DNA from: Prosapia bicincta | Lineage: Eukaryota; Arthropoda; Insecta; Hemiptera; Cercopidae | Length of the DNA: 64,000 bases | NCBI GenBank assembly: GCA_036971475.1 | Contig: JBAIZL010000005.1 | Coordinates: forward strand, 163,232,886-163,296,885 | Reading direction: 5' to 3' | Shown: positions 1 through 11,200 of the stretch, one piece after another | How positions within the stretch are numbered: the first letter of the stretch is position 1 | Layout of the letters: every line of letters begins with the position of its first letter | Program-made: the position numbers and the translations under genes | Notes under the pieces: model-generated | The model's database searches: none | Seen by the model: the letters and a program-made list of their open reading frames with translations, nothing else | What the model was told of the DNA's origin: nothing

Positions 1-2379
1 CTTTCCATTAGATAGAAATATACTTTTCAAAAATGTATATGAATTTTGCTTTCGCCCTTATCTGGTTGTCATTGATAATCAATGAATTGTGCCATTGCAC
101 AATCTTAAATTGTTGCCATGGTTACCACACAATATCATAAATAATGCTCTAGAATTAAAAATAAATGAAAAAATAAAATAAACAAACAAACTGGATTAAC
201 GATATCGAACCTTTCTTCACAAACGGACAATGTGAAAGGAAAGCAAAGCAAAAAACTACATCTAGATGATGAAAAAAATAAAACGTATAAATAGTAACAA
301 ATACAAAAAATAGTCCAAAAGCATACAAAGAAAGGAAAATGGAAATTGCAAGTAAATTGATTTTCTATTTTGCAACTTAATATTTTTATTTTGACATATG
401 TATATACATATTTAAAATAACTGTAATTTTAAAATAAAAAGAAACTAAAATGAAACATTCTTTAATATTAAAGTGGAGTTGACTTAATTTTTATTCCATA
501 TGGTGCAAAAAATTAATTCCGAGTGTTTCGATATAACATGTGGTGATATAATATGAGAGTGGTGTTAGTTTCATAATATGCTCTCTGCTCTAAAACATTC
601 GGTTATAATGAGACGTCATATACCACAATAAGTGAATATATGAAATCTTTGTTTCCCCTTCATTTAAATAGTAGGGGCGAAAACGCAAAGCGGGATATGG
701 ATAACTTTGTTTTAGTGATAGACGCTGTCCGGGCAGCTACAAATTTACTAAACTTACCTCTTACTTTAGAAACGCACTCATGACTGACAACCACGTTCGG
801 AGGACCAACCTCTCAACAAGAGTGAAGATTTCAGACTCAATGAGCATCTCAGCTTCCAATCGGTCTCTAGCAATTACTTGGACGACAAAAAAAAAAACGG
901 AAAAGACTTTGCTCACTGCGCTCATGCCATACTGATGTGGATGTTTTGTGGACTTGTGTTCATCAGTCCTTAGTACACAATGTAGACCTCATTGCAATAT
1001 TTGGTCATTTCATTATTAGCTGAATGATGTGGTATGTGATGGCTGCTCCTTTATTACAGGACTAGGAACGTAAATGCAACCCGGCAAACACATCCGTAAG
1101 CCTACTCTCCCAATACAGGACTGACTGTTAACGCAAAGTCTTACATATAAAAAAAAATTTATAAACCATAATTTGTTGCCGCCTAATTAGCCCAGCAAAA
1201 AAAAAGGCAATCGAGGGGAAATCTGATTTTTTGTAGGAATGATACCAACACAACACATTAATAAAATTACTGTTGGGCGTACTGAAGGTGGGCGTGATTT
1301 AAAGGTATATTTTTCAGTAGTATTTTTCTTATATCTCATATTGTATCATTACTAATTTAAATTGCCAAACATACAAAACTATTAGATGAAATGTGTGACT
1401 ATAAAAGTTCGATTTATTATTTTTTTATTAAAAGTTTTAATAAACTTTACAGTTTTTACAGTTAATGAATTTTACAGTTTTTTGAAACAAATAGTTAACA
1501 TCCATATTATTGTGTAGGTTTTTTCGTCACCATTTCGATTTATAAAACATAGGTTGGTACTTATGTAACACCAGAATTACCGTAATTAGATGCAAGAAGG
1601 GCCTAAGGAATGTGACGTTCTGGGGAGTCAAGGAGGGGTGAAATGGGTTAAAACCAAAATTGCAGACTAATTCTAATTTTCTTTCCTTACTCTTTCTCTC
1701 TCTCCCCTTATCTACCTCTCTGTCATGCTAGCCTTAAACAATTACTTCCCCTCCCTATCACATTCTCCTCACTTCAGTAACACTGAGTAATCAGTAGCAT
1801 TCGATTGTATGTGTTCTTGCTCTATTCTTTTACCTTGTCCGCTCCATATTACTATTTGTTCTAATACTAGTGAACCTGAGTAAAAACTATTAACATGTTT
1901 TAGTATAACTGTGGGAGACTGGTGCCAAATTAGTACAGAAGGGAAGCGGGAAATAGTAAATGTCAGCTTAGCAAGTAAAGGTTGCAAGAAACATCTATTC
2001 TCTGTCACACGCACACACAAATACACTCACATACACAAACTCTCACACAAATACACTCACACACATACCTACAAAAAGGTTTTGCAAAAGCATTTATTAA
2101 TTAACAATAACAATTAATAATTAACAATTAAGAAGTTTAATTATTATTAAGACTAAATAAATAACAAGTTTAACAAGTTTCGTATATGAAGACGAATGAA
2201 ATAACTTTGAAATTTATAGCTAACTGCCATAGCATGCATTCAATTACCGATATAAATTTATCCTCAATGGTTCTGATAATGTATAGCACTGCATAACATA
2301 TAAATATGCACTTTTCCTATCCATATAAGAAGTGCGCCTACAAACATGTAGTTTTCCTGTTACAAATCTCTTAAATAAA
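1..2379. other. AT-rich spacer without a recognised gene
   Basis: I see no supported exon, RNA gene or transposon here. Short open frames occur but show no domain, codon bias or splice context. A CA-rich stretch lies near its right end and is listed separately. Confidence 0.6.
2005..2068. repeat. Imperfect CA-rich microsatellite
   Basis: A run of CACACA interrupted by AATACACTCA blocks. It creates a short + strand open frame that I treat as an artefact of the repeat. Confidence 0.85.
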
Positions 2380-2930
2380 CTATTCGCACACAACGCCGTC
2401 AATATCCTCAAGCGGTATTCTATAATAATAACTTAAACTATTCCTGGTTCTCGCGTTTAACCTATGCCGAAACCTAGTTCTCTGCAATAACAAACAGGTA
2501 TTTTCCATTCGTGTATTTAATATATTATGTTTACCCTCGTTCTCTGTTTCTATGGGCGCTATGTCGATTCTTCATAACCTACAGAGTTAAGAGGGAATTA
2601 AAAAAGCTATATGCTAAATATGCTATGTGCTAAATGCTTTAAATACGGTGTGTCATTTCGACGTCTACTATTATCTAGTCGGCCTGATATAAAAATATAT
2701 TTTCGAATGGAAATAATTCAGTACACACTGTCGCTTCCCATCCAATATTCCCTAATTGGTCGTTTACACAAATGAACTTTCGATTCGAAAGTGTTCAATA
2801 CTCTATGACGATTTAGCTGTTGCATCAGTCTATCGAGCACATCAATACACCAACCTTGCATCTATACTTACTTGCGGACAAGCTTTCTTTACCCTGTTTA
2901 GAGAGTGCACACTGCAACTAAACAAATAAA
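2380..2930 (+). repeat. Repeat R, copy R-0 (5' part only, diverged)
   Basis: The text matches, with substitutions and small gaps, the first ~600 bp of the longer copies at 23030 and 32400. Shared landmarks in order are CTATGCCGA, a GATTCTTCATAA block, ATATAAAAATATATTTT, CTATGACGATTTA and CTTGCGGACAAGCTTTCT. Similarity stops near 2925, after GCACACTGCAA. It has no coding potential. It could be a remnant of a large non-autonomous element or of a local segmental duplication. Confidence 0.55.
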
Positions 2931-4324
2931 TTAATAGGAATAATAATACTGATAATTGTATATGTATAGATAGATAATTTATTGTGTAAAATCGCAAATA
3001 AGATTGTTAAGTAAACAGATATATATTGTGTAAAACTATGTAATAGTGAACTAATGAAAGGAAATCACACTAGGTTTGACTGTTAGAGGGGTAATACGTG
3101 ACTATACCTTCATCAGAGTATATATGATTAGCAAATATGGTTAGGTAAAGCCTAAGGGGCTCATAGAGCCTAATTATTATAAATTCAGGAGTTGGTTCTT
3201 CTGAATGATTTAAATCCTTGGGGGACAGGTTTCGAATAGTTCGAACTCATGGATTAGATAATTACTTTCCTACGTACAAGGTGTGATGTACCGTTATAGA
3301 ACTGGAGGATGATAATGCGATGGCCGCAGCTAAAATTGGGTGGAATAGTCCTTTGTGGGAAATGTAGATACCAAATAAGGAGCAGAGCTGAGGTAAGACC
3401 AGAACGGTCTGTAAGAGTGTGCGTTATAATAAAAGAAGAGAATATGACTATAATAGTGCATTATTTTGTATTGTTTTTTACTGCATTCACTTACACTTAC
3501 TAATGCGTAGTTTAGTAGCATGAAATCTATTTTGTTCATTACGATCCTGCTTTCGGAAGTACATGCAGTCACCTTATTTTCAAGTCTCCTACATACTTTG
3601 TAATCGAAATATTTTGTAACAGATACGTATTTTCTTACAAGCGTTAAAACGTGAGAGAGTTTTGATACACGTTTTGTAAAGTATGTGGGAGTAAAAAGAT
3701 AGATAGATGTAGTAAGAGACAGAGGGGGAAAAGTAGTAAATTAATAGTAAACAAGTTAGATAGTCTTTTGTAATATAAAATTTTTCATATAATCACCCGT
3801 AACACAGCGTTCACTTTTTTCGATATGTAATATTACATATTTATATTTTCTCAGCATAAATACAAGATCGATATAATGTTGACATTATTCTCTGTGTTTA
3901 TGAACTGAGAGAAACAAACTAAAGTTTTACATTACACTCCAAAGTTGTAAATAACTTGTCTCGTTGCTTTGGGAAGTTGGGCTCCATATTGGAGGTAATA
4001 CATTTTGCACAAGTGTACACAGCAAGTCAGTGTATGTACTTACCTTCTATGCAGCATTCTTAATAGTAAAGAGACTAAGAGCATCAACAGCTGACTATTA
4101 ACAATATTACTATCTTTTATAATTAATATTTTTCTGTTGACAATTAAAACCTTCTGTTCGCAATAATAACGGATTTTTATATATTGCATTGCCTTTTTAT
4201 CAACACAATATCTCTCTTGACAAGAAGATTGTTTAGTAGCTTAATACCAAGGGCCTATTATCAATAAAAACTACTTATTGAAAAATACAAACATCTATTA
4301 ACACTCTTTGCTGGGATCAGCTGC
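2931..4324. other. AT-rich spacer without a recognised gene
   Basis: No exon chain, transposase or reverse transcriptase similarity was visible on either strand. A GAG|GTAAGA donor-like site lies near 3392, but no partner exon was identified. Confidence 0.5.
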
Positions 4325-4503
4325 TTAGTAGTAACAATTAAGAAAGACGGGCGATACTCTAATGGGCGGCGGAGAATGAAAAATAAATTTGTGGCGTACT
4401 GGATCATTTCTGTAAAGATATTATCGTTTTAGAACTGACCAGACTCATCTGGCCGACACGGTGTTCTATCTACGATAGAGTTGTCACCTTGGTGGTGTAA
4501 AAG

Positions 4504-4571
<68 letters not shown>

Positions 4572-5690
4572 TTCTGGATGACTTCCATAATGACGGCCTC
4601 TTGCATGGACGTGGGATACTCAACTGGATGGTACTGCGTTCAATGGAAGAATTGTCAAGTGGTCGCAGTAAGAGGTATATATCTGTAGCCTCTGGATGAT
4701 TCCATAACGACGACAATTCCTGGAAACTCTAGAGGGAGTAACCGCTTTATATGGGAGATTTGTCACGTTGGCGGAGTATGAGTAATAAATCTGTAGCGCA
4801 CTGGATCACTTCTACAATGACGACATCTAGCATGCACGTGTGACACTCAACTGGGGGGGGGGGGTTACTGCGTTCTATAACAGAAATTGCACGTAGGCGA
4901 AAGAATGGTAATAAATCTGTAGCGCTCTTGTTGACTTTCATAAAAAAAAGACTCATTGCTGGAACTGACTAGACTCTTCTGACCGGCATGGGGTTTTATT
5001 AGAGTTGTCACCTTGGTGGAGTAAGAATAACATATATCTATCGTTCTGGAAAGCTTCAATAAATACGACACCTTGCAGGGACAAGCGAGACTCTTGTGAG
5101 TGACACGGCGTTATACGTGAAAGTTGTCACGTTGACGGAATAAGAGTAATATATCTATCTATACATCTCTGCATCTCATCCATAAAGAGATTCATTTGCA
5201 GGGATGGGCGATAATCTAATGAATATGACACGGCGTTATATGACAGAGATGTTATGTTGCCGGTGCAAAAGTAATATATCTATACCGCTTTTTATTACTG
5301 GCACAATGACGAAATCTTGTAGGGACGAGCTAGACAAGTCGGTACTGCGTTCTATGAAAGAATTGTCTCGACGGAGGAGTAATATGTCTGCAGCGTCCTG
5401 GATGACTTTCATAATTATGACCCCTAGCAGGCACAGGCAAGACTCTACTAGGCGGCACGGCGTTCTATGAAGGAATTGTCTCGACGGAGGGATAGGAGTA
5501 ATATATATGCAGCGTCCTGAATGACTTTCATAATCATGACCCCTAGCAGGCACAGGCAAGAGTCTACTAGGCGGCACGGCGTTCTATGAAAGAATTGTCT
5601 CGACGTAGGAATAGGAGTAATATGTCTGCAGCGTCCTGGATGACTTTCATTATCATGTCCCCTAGCAGGCACAGGCATTGCATTTTTGTT
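4325..5690 (+). repeat. Degenerate minisatellite, ~114-119 bp unit
   Basis: The last three units are nearly identical, and GACTTTCAT recurs at 5404, 5523 and 5642, giving a 119-bp period. Each unit carries CCCCTAGCAGGCACAGGCA, GGCGGCACGGCGTTCTATGA and GAATTGTCTCGACG. Older units to the left are 114-119 bp and strongly diverged, for about 11-12 units in all. Open frames on both strands follow the repeat and look non-genic. Confidence 0.85.
4507..4564. repeat. (TA)n microsatellite inside the minisatellite
   Basis: About 29 TA dinucleotides interrupt one unit of the surrounding array. The poly-Ile/Tyr open frames across it are artefacts. Confidence 0.95.
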
Positions 5691-6321
5691 TTGTACATCT
5701 TGAGGTTTTTTTAAACAATTATAATTATTGATATTACCTGACGAAAAACACTAATACTTCTCCACAGACGCGTTTCACACTAGATCAATCCATTGCTCAT
5801 TGCTGTAAATCACGGACAAGACTCCAGTGTGTGTATATTAAATTGTGTATTTGCTAAATAAATATTATAGCTACAATGCCAAACTAAAACTAGGGTTAAC
5901 TAAGCTAATTACAAATTGGAACTGACTTGCCACGAAGGATTTGTGACTGGACTCAACCTTTCACATTAATGGAGTCGTAAGGGATGAAGGATTTGACATG
6001 GAGACATGTAAAGCATTTATAGCTTTTTATACAATTATAAATAGTTAAACTCTATTTTGCTACAATGTTTATAAAAATTGTATATAAAAAATGTCAGTTT
6101 GTTTCAGTCTGAATGACGTATTCGTAAATTTAGTCTTTATAACGTAAATTTAGTTCTAAAATTGAGCCAGCCTAATAGATGGCAAAAAATGTTGAAATAT
6201 AGAAATTAAAACGAATTCATATTTTTCATTGAAATGCTTCTAACGGAAAATAAGACTAGTTTCTTCTAATCTGGGGGGGTGATGTTGATCGCCTGCTTAT
6301 GGTGCCCCCTACGTAATCTAA
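5691..6321. other. Spacer without a recognised gene
   Basis: AT-rich DNA between the minisatellite and the retroposon fragment. I found nothing supportable in it. Confidence 0.5.
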
Positions 6322-7780
6322 ACAATCAACCAAAGGTTCGCCTCTAAACACGCTGATCAGAATGACTATGAACCTTACCCAAAATGGCCCTTTCAGGGCT
6401 CCGACACTAGCCTTCGCATCATCTTCTGGAATGCAGGAGGCCTTAACAATGTTAAGTTTGTACAATTGAAACGAAACGTCTACCATGCCGACGTTTATGT
6501 TTACTTTATAGTTGAAGCAGGAGGAGCTACAGAAACTCCTGACTTTTATCAGACAAAGGGCTACGCAGTCACTGATTTAAAGAGATCACGACAAATAGCA
6601 TCTGGTATCTATATAGGGGTCAGAGATGGTCTCACGGTAAATTTTAAGGTCATACATGAGATGGATGATAAAAATAAACTGGTAGCTGTTTTGATTGAAA
6701 CATGGAAAAATAAACAACATTTTAATATTGTCAGTCTCTATAATCCCCCAGGAAACACACCATCTTTTGAAGAAATAGAGAGAACCATCCAACCTAATAG
6801 CATAATTATTGGAGATTTTAACAGTCCGTCACCGAAATGAGGCTACACACATTTATCACCGGCTGGAAAGATAACCCAAGAATTATTCGATAATAATCAA
6901 CTCCAAGTCATAGATACCCCTCCAACATTCTTATCATATACTGGAAATTTATCAAGACCGGACTTAGTAATAACCCATCTAAATATTGCTGACAGAACCA
7001 ATGCAAAACTACTGGAGGATGGAGGCGGTTGTGGCCACAGAGCTATATTCATAACCATAGAGACAAATAAAAGCGAATACATAATTACCCGAGCTCTCAG
7101 ATGGAATTTTATGAAAGCAGACTGGAGCAAATATCGAAAGGTTACAGATGAGGATCTGGGTAATTTACCGCTTCCAGAAATACCCGGGAAAGCTACCCGC
7201 CTTATTAATCAAATAACTATCGAATGCGCTCTTAAATGTGTACCCAGAGGGCAAGTAAAAGAGTATAGACCCTACTGGAATTCAACGCTAACCTCGTTAA
7301 AGAAAAACGCAATCGATCACGTAAAATAGCCGATAGAACAAAAACTCAACAAGATTTGAGATGCCTTAGAAAACACCAAGCTGAATTACACCACGAAGTA
7401 AATACATCCAAACGATTGGCCTTCAAATCTTTTATTGCTAATTTGAACTACCGGAAGGATGGCACCAAAGCGCATCGCTATATATCTCGGCTAAATAACC
7501 ATGCCCCCCAAAAAAAATTCGACAGCCTATACAGTACTCAGACCCATACGAAGCTGCAGATGCAATAAGTAAGCATTACGCCAAAATCACTTGCACAATT
7601 GTGAATACATCCGTCACTAAGACCCTGCGTAAAACGCCAATACCATCTTGCCTCGAAGAGAAGACACACGAACTCTTCACATCACCTTTTACAATCACGG
7701 AAATGGAATTGGCTTTAGCACAAACCAAACTTTAAAAAACTGCAGGTATTGATGAGTTCAAATACCGTTACCTTCTAGGT
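6322..7780 (+). pseudogene. Non-LTR retroposon ORF2 fragment: AP endonuclease to start of RT
   Basis: The frame is open from 6322. It reads LRIIFWNAGGLN (APE motif with the metal-binding Asn) from about 6412, then VSLYNPPGN, then IIIGDFN (catalytic Asp/Asn) near 6805, a stop at 6838-6840, then SRPDLVITH and the linker into the RT. Text after 7330 shifts frame. The last recognisable part is EMELALAQTKL..TAGIDEFKY, the block-0 region of the RT, ending near 7780. The catalytic RT, the 3' UTR and the poly(A) are missing, so this is a 3'-deleted fragment rather than a normal 5'-truncated copy. It belongs to the APE-type non-LTR group; I do not assign a clade. It contains at least two disruptions and should not be functional. 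Confidence 0.8.
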
Positions 7781-8211
7781 AGAGGCGATCGCCGGTCATT
7801 TTCAAAAAAACCTACCCTTGGACTTCCGCTGACTCATCATAGAGCTGATTCGTTATTTTGTTACTTAATAATAAATTGAAATGTATAGCAAACATAATAG
7901 CAAACTAAAATAGGGCATTCACGGAAGCGTGCGAATATGATTGTCTAAGGGTTTGGACGGGGAATACACGAAAAATGCGTACGAAGCGATATGCGTACGC
8001 CAGGGATATTGCGAAAGGTGTGTACATAATCAAGTTTTATCCGTAGAAGTTGGATAAGCTATGGACGTCAGAGCATCGTGACAGGCGAAATTTGCGTACA
8101 ACGTTTAGGCGAACACGGGTCTTTTAAAATCATTGAGCTACATAAATGAGTTTACCTCTGAGCTAAACATAGGTGTCGCTTAGTTTCTCGGGACTGGAAA
8201 TCCTTTAAAAC
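7781..8211. other. Spacer upstream of the candidate promoter
   Basis: Non-repetitive DNA between the retroposon fragment and the TATA/Inr pair. No coding region was identified. Confidence 0.45.
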
Positions 8212-8213
8212 TT

Positions 8214-8247
8214 TATTTATACCTTATTTCAATCACACTTTTTCAGT
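8214..8247 (+). promoter_or_regulatory. Candidate TATA + arthropod initiator (TCAGT)
   Basis: TATTTATA starts at 8214 and TCAGT lies at 8243-8247. The presumed +1 A at 8245 is 31 bp from the first T of the TATA motif, which is the usual arthropod spacing. An ATG in the context GGCAAAATGA follows after an 18-nt leader. The pairing is seen directly; promoter function is inferred. Motifs this short can arise by chance in AT-rich DNA. Confidence 0.4.
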
Positions 8248-8296
8248 CCAAAGACTGGCAAAATGATAGGGATATCTTGCACTTTCATGTTGGCGT
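8245..8296 (+). other. Candidate exon 1: 5' leader and signal peptide of the microexon gene
   Basis: The ATG at 8263 encodes MIGISCTFMLA plus one extra base. Joined to the exon at 13638, it would give MIGISCTFMLALLCCCGTA followed by EKEDE. That is a short N-region, a hydrophobic core and an Ala before the charged mature chain, a credible cleavable signal peptide. The phase matches. Weak points are the donor GT|TTAA (not GTRAGT) and the ~5.3-kb intron it implies. A different upstream exon remains possible. Confidence 0.4.
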
Positions 8297-11200
8297 GTTT
8301 AAAATCAGCTTTTGAAAAAAATAATATAAGTAACAATTGAAAATTCGCATTACCGTTTCTATGGTTTCAGTTTTCATTTCTTATCTGTCAAAATGGGGCT
8401 ATGGGCAGTTATAAAAATGCGTAAGTTAATATTAAAAATACTTGCGAAGACTAAAGATATAGGCTGTTTTCTGTTCTAGATTTAATACGGAATATGTCGT
8501 CTCGTACGACTGGTATCAATATTAATCTCCGAAGTGATTACATATCTAAATAGTGCACAAACATTAAAAACACATATATATATATTGGGTTAAACTACGA
8601 GTAATAACCATCCGCTAAATTAAGAAATAATTTCTGAAAGTTCACAGAGTACCAGAGACTCTAATGACATATCCCTTCTATTTGCTAACCATCTCCACTC
8701 ACAACTGAAACAAACTGTCGTGGACAAGAAAGAGAACAATAAAGTATATTTAAGTATATATCTACTTACGTCTGCCCCTAATTCTAGTAAATTACCGTGA
8801 TTCCAAACTGAATATGTTTAGAAAGCAATGCAGGCAACCAGCTACGCTTGTATGACTATACTAACAGTACATTATATTCCAAAATAACGTCTTTGTCTTT
8901 ACTAAATATACATTTATTTGATTGTTTTAAACACTATAGAAATATTTGTAATAAAAATTAGTACAGATTCTAGAAACGTTACGGAATCACTAATTATTTA
9001 TGGTAATTGTATAGATAAGTTTTATAACAATTTAGTTATCTCGTACTGCTGCTGCACTATTGCGATCAGCTGTTTTAATGTAAACTAGTCCTTGTTTAAT
9101 AAAACTATAATGGTGTTAGTGTCAACTCAATTTGAAATATGATTAAAACATAAATATAATGTGAATCTGGAGGTAATGCAATATACCAAGTGATGAATGT
9201 TTAAAAACACTTTTTATGTGGTCAAAGGTTTTTTTAGCTGTGTTAATATATATATATATATACATTATTAACTGGGTTTTAACTACTTTACAATATGTTT
9301 GTTAGTTTATTACGGTTTATTTTACGCAGATCATTAAAATAATCATAATATAAAACACATTGGGGATCCTAAAACATGTTTACTTCTGCTTTGTTTACTC
9401 TTTCAGGATCCACCTTGTACGACTTTTGCTGTACTACCTTCCATTTCACAGCGTTGTATGGGCTCTTTACCCACTTTAGGCAATGTTTACTTCCGCTTTG
9501 TTTACTCTTTCAGGATCCACCTTGTACGAGTTTGGTTGTACTACCTTTCACTTCACAGCGTTGTATGGGCTCTTTACCCACTTTAGGCCATATTTACTTC
9601 TGCTTTGTTTACTCTTCCAATCTACCTTGTACTTGTTCTGTTGTACTACCTTCCATATCATTTCTTTGTATTGACTCTTTACCAGCTTTAGGCCATGCTT
9701 ACTTCCACTTTGTTTACTCTTTCAGGATCCACCTTGTACGAGTTTTGTTGTACTACCTTCCATTTCATTGCTTTGTATTACCTCTTTACCAGCTTTATTC
9801 CATGTTTACTTCTGCTTAGTTAACTCATTCAGGAGTATCTTGTACTAGATTAGCTGTACTACATTCCATTTCAAAGCGTTGTATTGGCTCTTTACCAACT
9901 TTAGGTCATCTTTACTTCTGTTTTGTTTACTCTTTCAACCTACCTTGTACTAGTTTTGGTGTACTACCTTAGATTTCATTGCTTTGTATTGGCTCTTTAC
10001 CCACTTTAGGCCATGTTTATTTCTGCTTTGTTTACTCTTTCAGGCGGACCTTGTACTAGATAAGCTGTACTACCTTCCATTTCATTGCTTTGTATTGACT
10101 CTTTACCAGCTTTAGGCCATGTTTACTTCTGCTTTATTTACTGTTTCAGGATCCACCTTGTACGAGTTTTGTTGTACTACCTTCCATTTTTCAGCGTCGT
10201 ATGGGCTCTTTACCCAGTTTAGGCCATGTTTGCCTCTGCTTTGTTTACTCTTTCAGGAGTACCTTTTACTAGATTAGCTGTACTACCTTCCATTTCACAG
10301 TTTTGTATGGGCTCTTTACCCACTTTAGACCATGTTTACTTCCGCATTGTTTACTCTCTCAGGATTGAGTTTGGTTGTACTACCTTCCATTTCACAGCGT
10401 TGTATGGGCTCCTTACCCACTTTAGGCCATGTTTACTTCTGTTTTGTTTACTCTTTCAACCTACCTTGTACTAGTTTTGTTGTACTACCTTCCATTTCAT
10501 TGATTTGTATTGACTCTTTACCAGCTTTAGGCCATGCTTACTTCCGCTTTGTTTACTCTTTCAGGATCCACCTTGTACGAGTTTTGTTTTACTACCTTCC
10601 ATTTCATTGCTTTGTATTGACTCTTTACCAGCTTTAGACCATGTTTACTTCTGCTTTGTTTACTCTTTCAGGAGTGCCTTGTACGAGATTAGCTGTATTA
10701 CCTTCCATTTCACAGCGTTGTATGGGCTCTTTAAACACTTTAGGCATTGTTTACTTCCGCTTTGTTTACTCTTTCAGGATCCACCTTGTACTAGATAAGC
10801 TGTACTACCTTCCATTTAATTGCTTTGTATTGACTCTTTACCAACTTTAGACCATGTTTATTTCTGCTTTGTTTACTCTTTCAGGACACACCTTGTAGTA
10901 GTTTAGCTCTACTACCTTCCATTTTACAGCGTTGTATGGGCTCTTTACCCACTTTAGGCAATGTTTACTTCCGATTTCTTTACTCTTACAGGAGTATCTT
11001 GTACTAGTTTAGCTGTACTCCCTTCCATTTCACAGCGTTGTATTATATCTTCACCAACTTCATTCTATGTATAACTCTGCTATGTTTACTTATTCAGGGC
11101 CCAAATTGTACTAAGTTTAGCTGTAATACCTTCCATTTCATAGCGTTGTATGGGATCTTTACCAACTTTGGGCCATGTTTGCTCTTGTTTTGTTTAGTCT

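Noticed and set aside
4429..5678. Open frames on both strands in the 119-bp array, including Ile/Tyr repeats
   Set aside because: They follow tandem units and the (TA)n tract.
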